From: Lachnospiraceae bacterium
Lineage (GTDB): Bacteria; Bacillota; Clostridia; Lachnospirales; Lachnospiraceae
Direction: 5' to 3'
DNA: 49,926 bases
Assembly (NCBI GenBank): GCA_024403515.1
Contig: JAKSRS010000016.1
Span: forward strand, 1-49,926
The position numbers were made by a program, and so were the translations under genes. Shown here one piece after another: positions 34,558 through 44,630 of the stretch. The notes beneath the pieces are model-generated. The model saw only the letters and a list, made by a program, of their open reading frames with translations. It was not told where the DNA came from and made no database searches. Positions within the stretch are counted from its first letter, which is position 1; every line of letters starts with the position of its first letter.

Positions 34558-36597
34558 ATGAAAAAGCTGAAAATCGCTGATTTGGGCGTTGCTATATACG
34601 TTTTGGCTGCATTTGTAATGCTCATTGTTCCTATTTCTTCCACACTGCTTGATATATGTCTTGCTCTTAATATATCTGTTGCCTTTTTGATTCTTTTTGT
34701 AAGTATGTTTTCAAAAGAAGTTCTGGAAATGTCCTATTATCCTACGATTCTTTTGTTCACAACTATTTTTAGAATTTCACTAAACGTATCATCTACAAAA
34801 CTTATCTTAACAACCGGACAGCCCGGTAACGTTGTAACTACCTTTGGTGGTTTCGTAGGTGGCGGTAACCTTGTTGTAGGTATTATTGTATTTATCATTC
34901 TTATTCTTGTTCAGTTTATCGTAATCAACAAAGGTTCCGAACGTGTTGCTGAAGTAACTGCAAGATTTACTTTGGATGCTATGCCCGGTAAGCAGATGGC
35001 AATCGATGCCGACTTAAATACCGGAGCTATTACAGACGAGGAAGCCAAGGAAAGACGAGATAAGATTCAGCGAGAGGCATCATTCTTTGGTTCCATGGAC
35101 GGTGCTGTTAAGTACGTAAAAGGAGATGCTGTTGCAGGTCTTATCATTACAGTTATCAACGTAGTCGGCGGTATTGTAATGGGCGTTATGCGTGGCGAAT
35201 CCGTAAACTCAGCATTATCAACCTATACAATTCTTACAATCGGTGATGGTCTTGTATCTCAGATTCCTTCACTTTTAATATCACTTTCAACCGGTATACT
35301 TGTAACTAAGGGTTCAGGAAGTGCAGACTTTGGACATGTGCTTGTTGGCCAGCTTTTTGGTATTCCAAAAGCTTTATACTTTGTAGGCGGTACAATTGCC
35401 CTTCTTGGTGTTGTTACCCCTCTTGAAACTTTCATTTTCCTTGCCTTCGGTGCTGCTTTTATCGTAGCAGGAAGAGTTATGCAGGGAACTATTGAAACAG
35501 CAACAATTGAACAGGAAACTGAGACTGAAGAGCAGGAAGCTCAGGAAATCCGGCAACCTGAAAATGTTACATCACTTCTTAGTGTTGATCCTATTGAACT
35601 TGAATTCGGTTACGGAATTATTCCCCTTGCAAATGTTAGTCAGGGTGGTGACCTTCTTGACCGTGTAGTTATGATCAGAAGACAGATAGCTCTTGAGCTT
35701 GGTACAGTTGTTCCTATTATTCGTTTAAGAGATAATATTCAGCTTAATCCTAACCAGTACATTATCAAGATTAAAGGGATTCAGGTTAGTGAAGGTGAAA
35801 TCCTTTTTGACCATTATATGGCAATGAATCCGGGATATGTTGAAGATGAAATCACAGGTATTCCAACCTTTGAGCCTTCTTTCCACCTTCCTGCTGTTTG
35901 GATTATGGAAAGCCAGAGAGAACGTGCGGAAAGTCTTGGCTACACAGTAGTTGACCCGCCTTCAATTATTGCAACTCACTTAACTGAAATAATCAGACAG
36001 CATATTGCTCAGCTACTTACAAGACAGGATGTTTCATCCTTAATTGATAACCTTAGAGAAACTAATCCATCTGTTGTGGAAGAACTTTATCCTAAGCTTC
36101 TTTCACTTGGTGAGATTCAAAAGATCCTTCAGAATCTTTTGAAAGAAGGTGTTTCTATACGTGATCTGCTTACTGTATTTGAAACATTAGCTGATTATGG
36201 TTCAACAACACGTGACACAGATATTCTTACAGAATATGTTCGTCAGGCTTTAAAGCCCGCCATTTCAGCTAAATATTTCCCTCAGAATGAGACAACAAGT
36301 GTTGTTACACTTGATCCCAGACTTGAGCAGGAAATTATGGGAAGTGTAAAACAGACAGAGCAGGGCGCATATCTTACTTTGGACCCTGAAAGAACCAAGG
36401 CAATTATAAGCTCTTCGGGAAATGAGCTTAAGAAACTTGATAATCTTGGAAAGCCTCAGATTATCATTACTTCGCCTATAGTTCGTATGTATTATAAGAG
36501 ACTTACTGAAGAATACTTTAAAGATTTGATAGTTGTGTCTTATAATGAAATTGAATCTAACGTGGAATTACAGTCAGTGGGGATGGTGACAGCGTAA
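34558..36597 (+). CDS. flhA: Flagellar export protein FlhA
   Basis: 679 aa. The N-terminal half has about eight membrane helices and the conserved FHIPEP-type segment, ARFTLDAMPGKQMAIDADLN. The C-terminal cytoplasmic domain (from about residue 340) forms the nonameric ring that receives chaperone-substrate complexes. The GGAGG site is 6 nt before the ATG. flhF starts directly after the stop. Confidence 0.97.
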   Translation: MKKLKIADLGVAIYVLAAFVMLIVPISSTLLDICLALNISVAFLILFVSMFSKEVLEMSYYPTILLFTTIFRISLNVSSTKLILTTGQPGNVVTTFGGFVGGGNLVVGIIVFIILILVQFIVINKGSERVAEVTARFTLDAMPGKQMAIDADLNTGAITDEEAKERRDKIQREASFFGSMDGAVKYVKGDAVAGLIITVINVVGGIVMGVMRGESVNSALSTYTILTIGDGLVSQIPSLLISLSTGILVTKGSGSADFGHVLVGQLFGIPKALYFVGGTIALLGVVTPLETFIFLAFGAAFIVAGRVMQGTIETATIEQETETEEQEAQEIRQPENVTSLLSVDPIELEFGYGIIPLANVSQGGDLLDRVVMIRRQIALELGTVVPIIRLRDNIQLNPNQYIIKIKGIQVSEGEILFDHYMAMNPGYVEDEITGIPTFEPSFHLPAVWIMESQRERAESLGYTVVDPPSIIATHLTEIIRQHIAQLLTRQDVSSLIDNLRETNPSVVEELYPKLLSLGEIQKILQNLLKEGVSIRDLLTVFETLADYGSTTRDTDILTEYVRQALKPAISAKYFPQNETTSVVTLDPRLEQEIMGSVKQTEQGAYLTLDPERTKAIISSSGNELKKLDNLGKPQIIITSPIVRMYYKRLTEEYFKDLIVVSYNEIESNVELQSVGMVTA

Positions 36598-37902
36598 ATG
36601 ATTATAAAAGAATTTCGTGCCAAAACTGAAAATGAGGCGATCGAAGCGGCTAAAAAGGCACTTGGAAACAATATAGTTATTATGCATTCCAAGCAGGTCA
36701 AAAGAAAAGGTATCCTTTCTTTTTTTAAGTCGCCTATGGTTGAGATAACAGTAGGATTGGAAGAAGAAAGCGAAAGAAACGCAGCTAATACAACTGGTTC
36801 CAATGCATCTGCAAGAAGCATTACAGAAGCACTTGTAAAGATTGGCCCAATTGTGGAAAAAGCTGAAAGCGAAGGAAAGATAGCATCAACAAGAAAAGAA
36901 ACTGAAGAGGAAAGACTTGATAATCTTCAGAACCTTATTGAAAGCAAAATGCCGGCTAAAACTTTGGCTGACAAAATAACGGAGACCGAAACAAAGAAGC
37001 CTGAAAAAGAAGTCCGGGAAGAAAAGCCTAAAAAGCCTGAGAAGGTCGAAAAGACCGAAAAGGCTGAAAAAGCAGATGAAAGCGAAAAGAAAGATAAGGA
37101 TGATGAACTCAACGTTTTCTTTGAACTTTTACGAACTACAATGGATGAAAATGAAGTCAGGGCTGAATACATCGAACAGATAATGGAAGAAACAGAAAAG
37201 ACTACAAAGGCGGGAACACCTTTTGATGCTGCATTAGCAGGTATTTATCAGAAGATGATTCTTAAGTTTGGAAAACCTTCCACTATAACTGCGAGCGATA
37301 AAGGACCAAAGGTTGTTTTCTTTATTGGCCCTACAGGAGTTGGTAAAACAACAACTATCGCTAAAATTGCTTCTAAATTTTCAGTTGAGAGCCGTAAAAA
37401 GATTGCTCTTTTGACGGCAGATACTTATAGAATTGCTGCGGCAGAGCAGTTAAGAACTTACGCAAGCATTTTAGAAGTACCTTTTAGAATTATTTATACC
37501 AAAGAGGAAATGGAAAACTCCTTAAATGACTTTAAAGAGTTTGACTTTATCTTCGTGGACACAGCAGGACATTCACACCAGAATAACGAACAGAAGGAAG
37601 TTATGGGTGAGTTTTTACACTGTCTTGATGGTCTTGCTGAAACAGAAATTTATCTTGTTGTGAGTGCAACAACAAAGTATAGAGATTTGATAAGTATAGC
37701 GGATGCGTATACAGCAATTACTGATTACAAACTTATCTTTACTAAGCTTGACGAAACAACAGCCTTAGGAAATCTTTTGAATTTAAGGCTTTATACTGAC
37801 GCGCCATTATCATATGTCACATGTGGACAGAACGTACCCGATGACATTGAGGACTTTAATGCGCAGCATACTGTAAAGAATTTGCTTGGTGGCAAGCGAT
37901 AA
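36598..37902 (+). CDS. flhF: Flagellar SRP-type GTPase FlhF
   Basis: 434 aa. A basic N-terminal domain precedes a long Lys/Glu/Pro-rich linker (about residues 115-165). The SRP-type NG domain follows with G1 GPTGVGKTTT (about 244-253), the LLTADTYRIAAAEQL segment, DTAGHSHQN, and TKLDET. FlhF sets flagellar position and number in polar flagellates and has a milder role in peritrichous ones. Its partner FlhG is next. Confidence 0.96.
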   Translation: MIIKEFRAKTENEAIEAAKKALGNNIVIMHSKQVKRKGILSFFKSPMVEITVGLEEESERNAANTTGSNASARSITEALVKIGPIVEKAESEGKIASTRKETEEERLDNLQNLIESKMPAKTLADKITETETKKPEKEVREEKPKKPEKVEKTEKAEKADESEKKDKDDELNVFFELLRTTMDENEVRAEYIEQIMEETEKTTKAGTPFDAALAGIYQKMILKFGKPSTITASDKGPKVVFFIGPTGVGKTTTIAKIASKFSVESRKKIALLTADTYRIAAAEQLRTYASILEVPFRIIYTKEEMENSLNDFKEFDFIFVDTAGHSHQNNEQKEVMGEFLHCLDGLAETEIYLVVSATTKYRDLISIADAYTAITDYKLIFTKLDETTALGNLLNLRLYTDAPLSYVTCGQNVPDDIEDFNAQHTVKNLLGGKR

Positions 37903-37929
37903 GACTTATTGTAGTACTTAGGAGTAAAA

Positions 37930-38832
37930 ATGGATCAGGCACAACAGTTAAGGAATATAATAAAAGCGAATAATGTAGCTCCGAGACCGGTTGCCAGAGT
38001 TATCACAGTTACAAGCGGTAAGGGCGGTGTCGGAAAGTCAAATACATCGATAAACCTCGCTATTCAGTTCAAGAAGATGGGACAAAGGGTAATCATACTT
38101 GATGCCGATTTTGGACTGGCAAATATTGAGGTAATGTTTGGTGCGGTTCCAAAGCACAACCTTGCAGACCTGATTTATCAGGGAATGGGTATACAGGACA
38201 TAATAACCTGGGGGCCTAATGAAGTGGGCTTTATTTCCGGTGGTTCCGGAATAGCCGGTATGAGCAATTTAAATAGAGATAATTTAACTTATATTGTTCA
38301 AAACCTTGCCAAACTGGATGCAATTACCGATGTAATCATTGTAGATACAGGAGCAGGCATTTCGGATGCGGTTTTGGAATTTCTGGTAGCAAGTGGAGAA
38401 ATACTACTGGTAACAACTCCGGAACCAACATCTATTACAGATTCATATTCATTATTAAAGGCATTATCAAGACACAGCAGATTTTCTTCTGACATGTCAC
38501 AGATTAAGGTAATAGCCAATAAGGTTGAAAATGAAACTGAAGGACAGGCTTTGTTTAATAAGTTAAGCCGCGTGGTAGAAAGATATTTAAAACTTAAGAT
38601 TGATTACCTGGGTTCTGTTCCTGAAGACTCAGCTCTTTCCAAGGCAGTAATGAAGCAGACTCCGGTATCAATATCAAGTCCTACTGCCAAATCAACGCTT
38701 GCTTATGAAAAAATAGCACAGACACTAATGAACAAAGAAAACAGCCAGACAGTAAAGAAGAGGGGTATGGCAGCGTTCTTTTCACATATTGTATCTGGAA
38801 AGAAAGCACAGAACACAACACCTAATCAATAA
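37930..38832 (+). CDS. flhG: Flagellar number regulator FlhG (MinD-like ATPase, YlxH)
   Basis: 300 aa MinD/ParA family ATPase. The N-terminal peptide MDQAQQLRNIIKAN is of the type that stimulates FlhF GTPase activity. The deviant Walker A KGGVGKS is at 31-37, followed by IILDADFGLANIEVMFG. The C-terminus is a short amphipathic stretch rich in basic residues. It works with FlhF in flagellar placement. Confidence 0.95.
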   Translation: MDQAQQLRNIIKANNVAPRPVARVITVTSGKGGVGKSNTSINLAIQFKKMGQRVIILDADFGLANIEVMFGAVPKHNLADLIYQGMGIQDIITWGPNEVGFISGGSGIAGMSNLNRDNLTYIVQNLAKLDAITDVIIVDTGAGISDAVLEFLVASGEILLVTTPEPTSITDSYSLLKALSRHSRFSSDMSQIKVIANKVENETEGQALFNKLSRVVERYLKLKIDYLGSVPEDSALSKAVMKQTPVSISSPTAKSTLAYEKIAQTLMNKENSQTVKKRGMAAFFSHIVSGKKAQNTTPNQ

Positions 38833-38857
38833 AAGGGGTTAAGGAGGGTAAATTCAG

Positions 38858-39574
38858 ATGTTATCAAAGTACATATTTCCCGGAGACAGAATCGAACTTC
38901 AGGCTGTTAGCAGAGTAAAAAAGGATGACGAAGAAAAGAAAGTTTATACGTCAAGAGTTTATGACGTTCTTTCTGATGACAGACTAGAAATAATCATGCC
39001 AATGGAAAAGACCAAACTTATACTTCTTCCTATAGATGGAGAGTATGATGTATGTTTTTATACTTCGCTTGGCTTATATCAGTGTTTTACAAGAATTATT
39101 GACAGATACAAAAGTAACAATGTATACGTTTTAGTTCTCGAACTTACAAGTAACTTAAGAAAGCATCAGAGAAGAAACTATTTCAGATACAGCTGCGTTC
39201 TTGATATGAAGATGAGAGAATTAAAGAGGGAAGAAGTGCAGGCCGTTGAAGCTAACCAGGTAAGCCTTGTTCCGGGACTTCCTTTAAGAAGAAGTATTAT
39301 CGTCGATATTTCAGGCGGTGGAATCAGATTTATCGCCGATCATGAATACGAAGAAGGAAGCCTTGTATATTGTACATATAAGCTGGCAAGCAATGACTTT
39401 GGAAAAGACTACGAAGTGGTCGGAAAGATTTTAAGTGCCAAGCCTGTTGCTAATAGACCGGGAGAATTTGAACACCGTGTTCAGTACGTAAATTTAGACA
39501 ATGATACTCGCGAAGAGATAATCAAATTTATCTTTGAAGAGGAAAGAAAACTAAGACGAAACAGAAGCAAATAG
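38858..39574 (+). CDS. PilZ domain c-di-GMP receptor, YcgR/YpfA flagellar-brake type
   Basis: 238 aa. The N-terminal YcgR-like domain (1-98) is followed by a PilZ domain. The binding motifs are RRNYFR (RxxxR, R106-R110) and DISGGG (150-155), both intact, so c-di-GMP binding is expected. In relatives such as B. subtilis YpfA (MotI/DgrA) this protein slows the motor. Its place inside the operon between flhG and cheB supports a motility role. AAGGAGG lies upstream. Confidence 0.92.
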   Translation: MLSKYIFPGDRIELQAVSRVKKDDEEKKVYTSRVYDVLSDDRLEIIMPMEKTKLILLPIDGEYDVCFYTSLGLYQCFTRIIDRYKSNNVYVLVLELTSNLRKHQRRNYFRYSCVLDMKMRELKREEVQAVEANQVSLVPGLPLRRSIIVDISGGGIRFIADHEYEEGSLVYCTYKLASNDFGKDYEVVGKILSAKPVANRPGEFEHRVQYVNLDNDTREEIIKFIFEEERKLRRNRSK

Positions 39575-39636
39575 TCTAACAATTGTGAAAATTGTTAAAT
39601 ATTAACGAAAAATTAACTCAAAAGAAGGCATTTTTT

Positions 39637-40725
39637 ATGAAAAAAGTACTTGTAGTAGATGACTCTGCACTTATGAGAAGCGTTATTTGTGATATAATCA
39701 ACTCGGATGAAAGATTCCATGTAGAAGACCGAGCTATCGATGGTCTTGACGCGTTACAGCTTTTAAGCCGTAAGGAATATGACGCAGTTGTTCTTGATGT
39801 TAACATGCCAAGAATGAATGGTCTCGAGTTGTTACAGGCTTTACGCGACAAGAAAATTTCAGCTCGTGTTGTTATGGCCAGTACCGATACAAGAGAGGGC
39901 GCTAAGACAACCCTTGATGCATTGAGTCTGGGAGCAATTGATTTTGTTCATAAACCTGATAGTCACAGAGACTGCAAGGACGGCGTATTCAATGTCAAGT
40001 TATTAAATATTCTTGATACAGTGTGCCAGAGCAAGAAGCCTGTCTTTGAAGAATCAACTTACAATGTTGAGGCTGAAAAAGAAAAAGCCAAAAAGCTTGT
40101 TGATATTGCAGCCAAGACATCCAAGGCAATTAAGGACAGACAGATTGTTTGTCTTGCCAGTTCTACAGGTGGTCCCAAAGCTTTACAGGATGTAGTTCCT
40201 TTTCTTCCTGCAAACTTAAAGGCTCCGGTAGTAATAGTGCAGCATATGCCGGTTGGATTTACAGCGTCACTCGCTGAAAGACTTAACTCAATTAGTGAGT
40301 GTCAGGTTAAAGAGGCTGAAGAAGGAGAAGTTCTTCAGGACGGACACGTATATATTGCAAGAGGCGGTTCACATCTTAATGTTGTTTCCAATTCAGGACA
40401 ATTTAAGATTCACTATAGTGATGAACCTGCAAGAGAGGGTGTTAAGCCTTGTGCAAATTACATGTACGAATCAGTTGCAACCGGAATTGCTGAAAGAGTT
40501 GTTTGTGTTGTTCTTACCGGTATGGGAGCAGATGGTACAAAAGGAATCCAGCATCTTAAGACTTCCAAAAAGACATATGTAATAACACAGAATGAAGAAA
40601 CCTGTACTGTATACGGAATGCCTAAGGCAGCAGTCAATGCGGGACTAAGCGATTGCCAGATTCCATTAAAATCAGTAGCACAGGAAATAATCCTGAATGT
40701 CGGAGTTGGAAGTGTTAATGCGTAG
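39637..40725 (+). CDS. cheB: Chemotaxis methylesterase and deamidase CheB
   Basis: 362 aa. A receiver domain has phospho-acceptor D54 in VVLDVNMPRMNG. The methylesterase domain has the triad S176 (ASSTGGP), H203 (VQHMP) and D299 (GMGADG). It removes methyl groups from chemoreceptors when phosphorylated by CheA. The start is ATG 39637 (AAGAAGG 8 nt upstream). A longer in-frame TTG at 39592 has no support. CheR, the opposing enzyme, is not in the window. Confidence 0.96.
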   Translation: MKKVLVVDDSALMRSVICDIINSDERFHVEDRAIDGLDALQLLSRKEYDAVVLDVNMPRMNGLELLQALRDKKISARVVMASTDTREGAKTTLDALSLGAIDFVHKPDSHRDCKDGVFNVKLLNILDTVCQSKKPVFEESTYNVEAEKEKAKKLVDIAAKTSKAIKDRQIVCLASSTGGPKALQDVVPFLPANLKAPVVIVQHMPVGFTASLAERLNSISECQVKEAEEGEVLQDGHVYIARGGSHLNVVSNSGQFKIHYSDEPAREGVKPCANYMYESVATGIAERVVCVVLTGMGADGTKGIQHLKTSKKTYVITQNEETCTVYGMPKAAVNAGLSDCQIPLKSVAQEIILNVGVGSVNA

Positions 40726-40845
40726 TTAATCTACGGCTAATTATTAACAGATATATTAATCTCAAATGTACGAGATTATGTATACTTATTTAGACTTTTG
40801 ATTATTCAGGAAGGAGATCCGCAGAGAGCGGAGAGATGAACGAGC

Positions 40846-42924
40846 ATGGATGTAAGCCAGTATCTTGAGATTTTCCTTGACGAAACCAAGGAGCATTTAC
40901 AGAACCTTAACACTCAGATCCTTGACCTTGAACAGGATGCTGAGAACATGGACACAATAAATGAAATTTTCCGCGCAGCCCACTCATTAAAGGGTATGGC
41001 CGGCACTATGGGTTATAAGAGAATGCAGAATCTTACCCATGATATGGAAAATGTATTTAGTGAAGTTAGAAACGGAACTATTAAAGTTCAGCCTAATATG
41101 ATTGATATTCTTTTCCAGTGCCTTGACGCACTTGAAGAATATGTGTCATCAATTCAGGAAACTTCAGACGAAGGTACAAATGATAATGAACCTTTGATTA
41201 CAGCTTTAAATGAAATCCTTAATGGAAAGAGCGCAGAAGCGCCTAAGGCTGATGCACCCAAAGCTGAAGCAGACGCACCTAAGGCTGAAAGCACAAGTGC
41301 TGACAAGTGGAGAGAAATCAAACTTACAGATACTGAACTTGATTTATATAAGGCTGCAAAGGCTGATAACAAAAACTTCTATGGAGTTACAGTTAAAATT
41401 CAGGAAAGCTGTATTCTTAAAGCTGCAAGAGCATTCCTTGTATTTAAAGCAGTTGAAGAGCATGGTGAGATTATTGTTTCTTCACCTTCTACACAGGACA
41501 TCGAAGATGAAAAGTTTGAAAGCGATTTCAGTATGATTATCGTTTCCGGCGATTCATTTGATGATATTAAAAAATCTATTCTTTCTGTATCAGAAATTGA
41601 ATCAGCAGAAGGTGCAACAATGACAGATGCTGATTTCTCAAATGTAGCGGATGCCGGTAAGGAAGAGACAGCAGTTGAAGCGGTTAAGGAGACCAAGAAA
41701 GAAGAAACCAAGCCTGCTACAACAGAAAAGGCAGCTCCTAAGGCTGAAAAGAAGGGTGGAAAGCCCGTTGTTAACAGAACAGTTCGTGTAGATATCGAAA
41801 AACTCGATGTACTTATGAACCTTGTTAGCGAACTTATTATTGCAAAGAACTCACTTGTTTCTTCTTCTTCGACAGAAACAGGAAACAGAACAAGTGATTT
41901 CAACGAAAAGATTGAGTACCTTGAAAGTGTAACTACAAACCTCCATGAATCAGTTATGAAGGTTCGAATGGTACCTATCGAAAGCGTTGTTAATAAATTC
42001 CCTCGTATGATTCGTGACTTCCAGAAGACACTTGGAAAGAAAATGGAATTATACATGTCAGGCGAGGAAACAGAACTTGACCGTACAGTGGTTGATGAAA
42101 TCGGCGATCCTTTGATGCACTTGTTAAGAAACGCTGCTGACCATGGTCTTGAATCTGCTGAACTCCGTAAGGAAAGAGGAAAGCCCGAAGTTGGTTCTAT
42201 CTTCCTCGATGCTTACCAGGATGGTAACAACGTTGTTATCGAAGTTAGAGATGACGGTAACGGTATCGATACTGAAAAAGTTAAACAGAAGGCTATTGAT
42301 AGAGGAACAATTACTCCTGAACAGGCAGAGAATATGACTTCCAAGGAAATCATTGATCTGTTATTCCTTCCCAGCTTCTCAACAGCTCAGAAGGTTTCTG
42401 AAATTTCAGGACGAGGCGTTGGTCTTGATGTAGTTAAGTCCAAGATTGAAGCATTAAGTGGTGAAGTTGAAGTTAAGACTAAACTTGGTGAAGGTTCAAC
42501 ATGGATTATCAGACTTCCTCTTACACTTGCTATTATCCAGGCTCTTATGGTTGTAGTTGGTGACGAGAAATATGCTATTTCTCTTGGATCAATTCAGACA
42601 ATCGAAGATATACCTGCTAACGAGATCAAGTACGTTCAGGCCAAGGAAGTTATCCAGTTACGTGGATCAGTTATTCCTCTTATTCGTCTTAGCGACGTAT
42701 TGGAAGTTGAATCAACAAAGTCTGCTGAAGATAACCTTATCGTAGTAATCGTTAAGAAGGGTGATAAGCTTGCCGGCCTTGTAGTTGATGAACTTATCGG
42801 ACAGCAGGAAATCGTTATCAAGTCCTTAGGAAAATACATTAGTAAATGCAAGATTATAAGCGGCGCTACTATCCTTGGAGATGGTGAAGTTGCACTTATC
42901 GTTGATGCAAATACATTGATTTAA
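40846..42924 (+). CDS. cheA: Chemotaxis histidine kinase CheA
   Basis: 692 aa. Domain order: P1 with phosphorylation site H46 (AAHSLKGMAG); linker rich in Ala-Pro-Lys repeats; P2 (about 148-265) for CheY/CheB docking; second linker; P3 dimerisation (about 310-370, VDIEKLDVLMNLVSELIIAK); P4 ATPase with N-box HLLRNAADHG and G boxes DDGNGID and GRGVGLDVV; P5 CheW-like. The 120-bp gap before it holds a small hairpin (AATCTC/GAGATT, 40758-40777) and a good AAGGAGAT, but no convincing promoter. Confidence 0.97.
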   Translation: MDVSQYLEIFLDETKEHLQNLNTQILDLEQDAENMDTINEIFRAAHSLKGMAGTMGYKRMQNLTHDMENVFSEVRNGTIKVQPNMIDILFQCLDALEEYVSSIQETSDEGTNDNEPLITALNEILNGKSAEAPKADAPKAEADAPKAESTSADKWREIKLTDTELDLYKAAKADNKNFYGVTVKIQESCILKAARAFLVFKAVEEHGEIIVSSPSTQDIEDEKFESDFSMIIVSGDSFDDIKKSILSVSEIESAEGATMTDADFSNVADAGKEETAVEAVKETKKEETKPATTEKAAPKAEKKGGKPVVNRTVRVDIEKLDVLMNLVSELIIAKNSLVSSSSTETGNRTSDFNEKIEYLESVTTNLHESVMKVRMVPIESVVNKFPRMIRDFQKTLGKKMELYMSGEETELDRTVVDEIGDPLMHLLRNAADHGLESAELRKERGKPEVGSIFLDAYQDGNNVVIEVRDDGNGIDTEKVKQKAIDRGTITPEQAENMTSKEIIDLLFLPSFSTAQKVSEISGRGVGLDVVKSKIEALSGEVEVKTKLGEGSTWIIRLPLTLAIIQALMVVVGDEKYAISLGSIQTIEDIPANEIKYVQAKEVIQLRGSVIPLIRLSDVLEVESTKSAEDNLIVVIVKKGDKLAGLVVDELIGQQEIVIKSLGKYISKCKIISGATILGDGEVALIVDANTLI

Positions 42925-42938
42925 GGAGGAGTTTAACG

Positions 42939-43397
42939 ATGGAAGAATTAAAGACAATTACAGGTAATGATTTAGTACAATATATTGTAATTCAGATAGG
43001 CGAAGAGCAGTATGGTATCAACATCGCATATGTTGAAAACATCGTTAGAATGACTCACATTACAAGAGTTCCTAAGGTGGCTTCCTATTTGAAGGGTGTA
43101 ATAAATCTTCGAGGTGAAGTTGTTCCGGTAATGAGCTTAAGACTTAAGATGGGACTTGAAGATGATGAAATCACCAAAAAGTCCAGAATCATTATTTTGA
43201 AGCTTGAAACACATGGAACAATCGGAATTATAGTTGATGAAGTTAAAGAAGTAATCACACTTGATTCTGAACATATTGAAAAGGTTACTGCTGAAGCAGG
43301 TGCAACACAGTCCAACTTTGTAGCAAGTGTTGGCAAGTGTGGAGCAGGACTTATTTCACTTTTGGATTTAAATGTTGTAGTTTCTGAAAACGAGTAA
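42939..43397 (+). CDS. cheW: Chemotaxis coupling protein CheW
   Basis: 152 aa. Couples receptors to CheA. QYIVIQIGEEQYGINIAYVE at the start and YLKGVINLRGEVVPVMSLR in the middle are the CheW signatures. AAGGAGGAG precedes the ATG. It is followed by a terminator-like hairpin, which may separate it from cheC. Confidence 0.96.
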   Translation: MEELKTITGNDLVQYIVIQIGEEQYGINIAYVENIVRMTHITRVPKVASYLKGVINLRGEVVPVMSLRLKMGLEDDEITKKSRIIILKLETHGTIGIIVDEVKEVITLDSEHIEKVTAEAGATQSNFVASVGKCGAGLISLLDLNVVVSENE

Positions 43398-43450
43398 AAC
43401 ACATAATGGCTCATTCGTAACTTGTTGCGAATGGGCCTTGACGTGTTTTT
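43398..43450 (+). terminator. Terminator-like hairpin between cheW and cheC
   Basis: A perfect outer stem (AACAC/GTGTT) encloses a strong inner stem, GGCTCATTCG (43408-43417) with CGAATGGGCC (43428-43437), and ends in a run of five T. It sits directly after cheW in the gap before cheC. It probably stops or reduces readthrough into cheC-sigD. Confidence 0.8.
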
Positions 43451-43474
43451 ATGGTAAAAATTCAAATTATCGTG

Positions 43475-43480
43475 TATAAT
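43475..43480 (+). promoter_or_regulatory. Candidate -10 element ahead of cheC
   Basis: A perfect TATAAT lies 18 bp before the cheC start region, after the cheW terminator. No good -35 is found at 16-18 bp (TGGTAA near 43452 is weak), so it is a tentative promoter. A promoter here would be needed if the cheW hairpin terminates efficiently. Confidence 0.4.
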
Positions 43481-43503
43481 ATTATCTTAAGAGGATATTA
43501 TTT

Positions 43504-44124
43504 ATGAATGATGAATTAAATTTAGAGGCTGTTACCTCGCAGTACTTTGATGTACTTAAAGAACTAGGAAATATTGGAGCCGGAAATGCAACTACTGCTT
43601 TAGCCCAGATGCTACAGTGTAAAGTAGATATGAAGGTTCCACAGGTCAACTTACTTGAGTTTGATGAAGTCGGCGCCGTTATGGGTGGGGAAGAACAAAT
43701 TATGGCCGGCATTTATCTCTGCGTTGAAGGAGACATATCTGGTAGTATTATGTTCCTCCTTGAAAAGAAAGCAGCAAGACATCTTGTTACCAAGTTGATG
43801 GGAATGGATATGGGAAATGGCGAAGATTTCAATGAAATTGAAATCTCTGCACTTAAAGAAATCGGAAATATTATTACAGGAGCATATTTGAATTCACTTT
43901 CGACTATGACTAATCTTAAAATCTTTCCGTCGGTTCCTGATCTTACCATTGACATGGCAGGCGCTATTTTGAGCGTTCCTGCAATTGAGTTCGGAACCTT
44001 AGGAGATAAGATTCTTTTGATTCAGACACAGTTTACGGATGACTGCGAACTAGATGGTTACTTTATTCTTGTGCCGGATCTTGAATCTTACGAAAAAATA
44101 CTAGGGGCTTTGGGGTTACGATAA
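43504..44124 (+). CDS. cheC: CheY-P phosphatase CheC
   Basis: 206 aa. Two phosphatase half-sites are present, LKELGNIGAGNATTAL (E20, N23) and LKEIGNIITGAYLNSL (E119, N122). CheC removes phosphate from CheY and, bound to CheD, tunes adaptation. Start ATG 43504 follows GAGGATA. This three-way CheC/FliY/CheD set is the Bacillus-type adaptation system. Confidence 0.96.
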   Translation: MNDELNLEAVTSQYFDVLKELGNIGAGNATTALAQMLQCKVDMKVPQVNLLEFDEVGAVMGGEEQIMAGIYLCVEGDISGSIMFLLEKKAARHLVTKLMGMDMGNGEDFNEIEISALKEIGNIITGAYLNSLSTMTNLKIFPSVPDLTIDMAGAILSVPAIEFGTLGDKILLIQTQFTDDCELDGYFILVPDLESYEKILGALGLR

Positions 44125-44144
44125 AATACTAACAGGTAAAATAG

Positions 44145-44630
44145 ATGAGTGAAACTATAAAAGTAGGAATGGCAGATTTGAAGGTATGCATTGCTCCAGA
44201 TAGTATTACGACTCTGGGACTTGGATCATGCGTTGGAATTGCTATAAGAGACCCGATTAATAAAGTTGGAGGCTTAGCACATGTAATGCTTCCCGATTCA
44301 ACTGCTATTAGACAGAACAATAATATTTATAAGTTTGCTGACACCGGAATAGTGGAGTTGGTTCGTCTTATGGAACAGCAGGGTGCTGTTCGCAAAAGAA
44401 TGGTTGCCAAAATTGCCGGTGGGGCACAGATGTTTGCTTTTCAGAATAAATCTGATTTGGTTCGCGTTGGAGACAGGAACGTTGAAGCAAGCAAGCAGAA
44501 GTTAAAAGAATTGAATATTCCAATACTTGCTGAAGACACAGGTGACAGCTACGGTCGCACAGTTATATTCCATCCTGAAACCGGTGATTTTGTAATTCGT
44601 GCGGTTGGCAAGCCTGAGAAAGTGATTTAA
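44145..44630 (+). CDS. cheD: Chemoreceptor glutamine deamidase CheD
   Basis: 161 aa. The active site has C29 in LGLGSCVGIA and H46 in GGLAHVMLP, both conserved. CheD converts receptor Gln to Glu and is regulated by CheC. It is followed at once by a small membrane protein gene. Confidence 0.96.
   Translation: MSETIKVGMADLKVCIAPDSITTLGLGSCVGIAIRDPINKVGGLAHVMLPDSTAIRQNNNIYKFADTGIVELVRLMEQQGAVRKRMVAKIAGGAQMFAFQNKSDLVRVGDRNVEASKQKLKELNIPILAEDTGDSYGRTVIFHPETGDFVIRAVGKPEKVI

Noticed and set aside
39580..39600. CodY-like box ahead of cheB (TGAAAATT half-site)
   Set aside because: The left half is poor (four mismatches over 15 bp) and no promoter is seen next to it.
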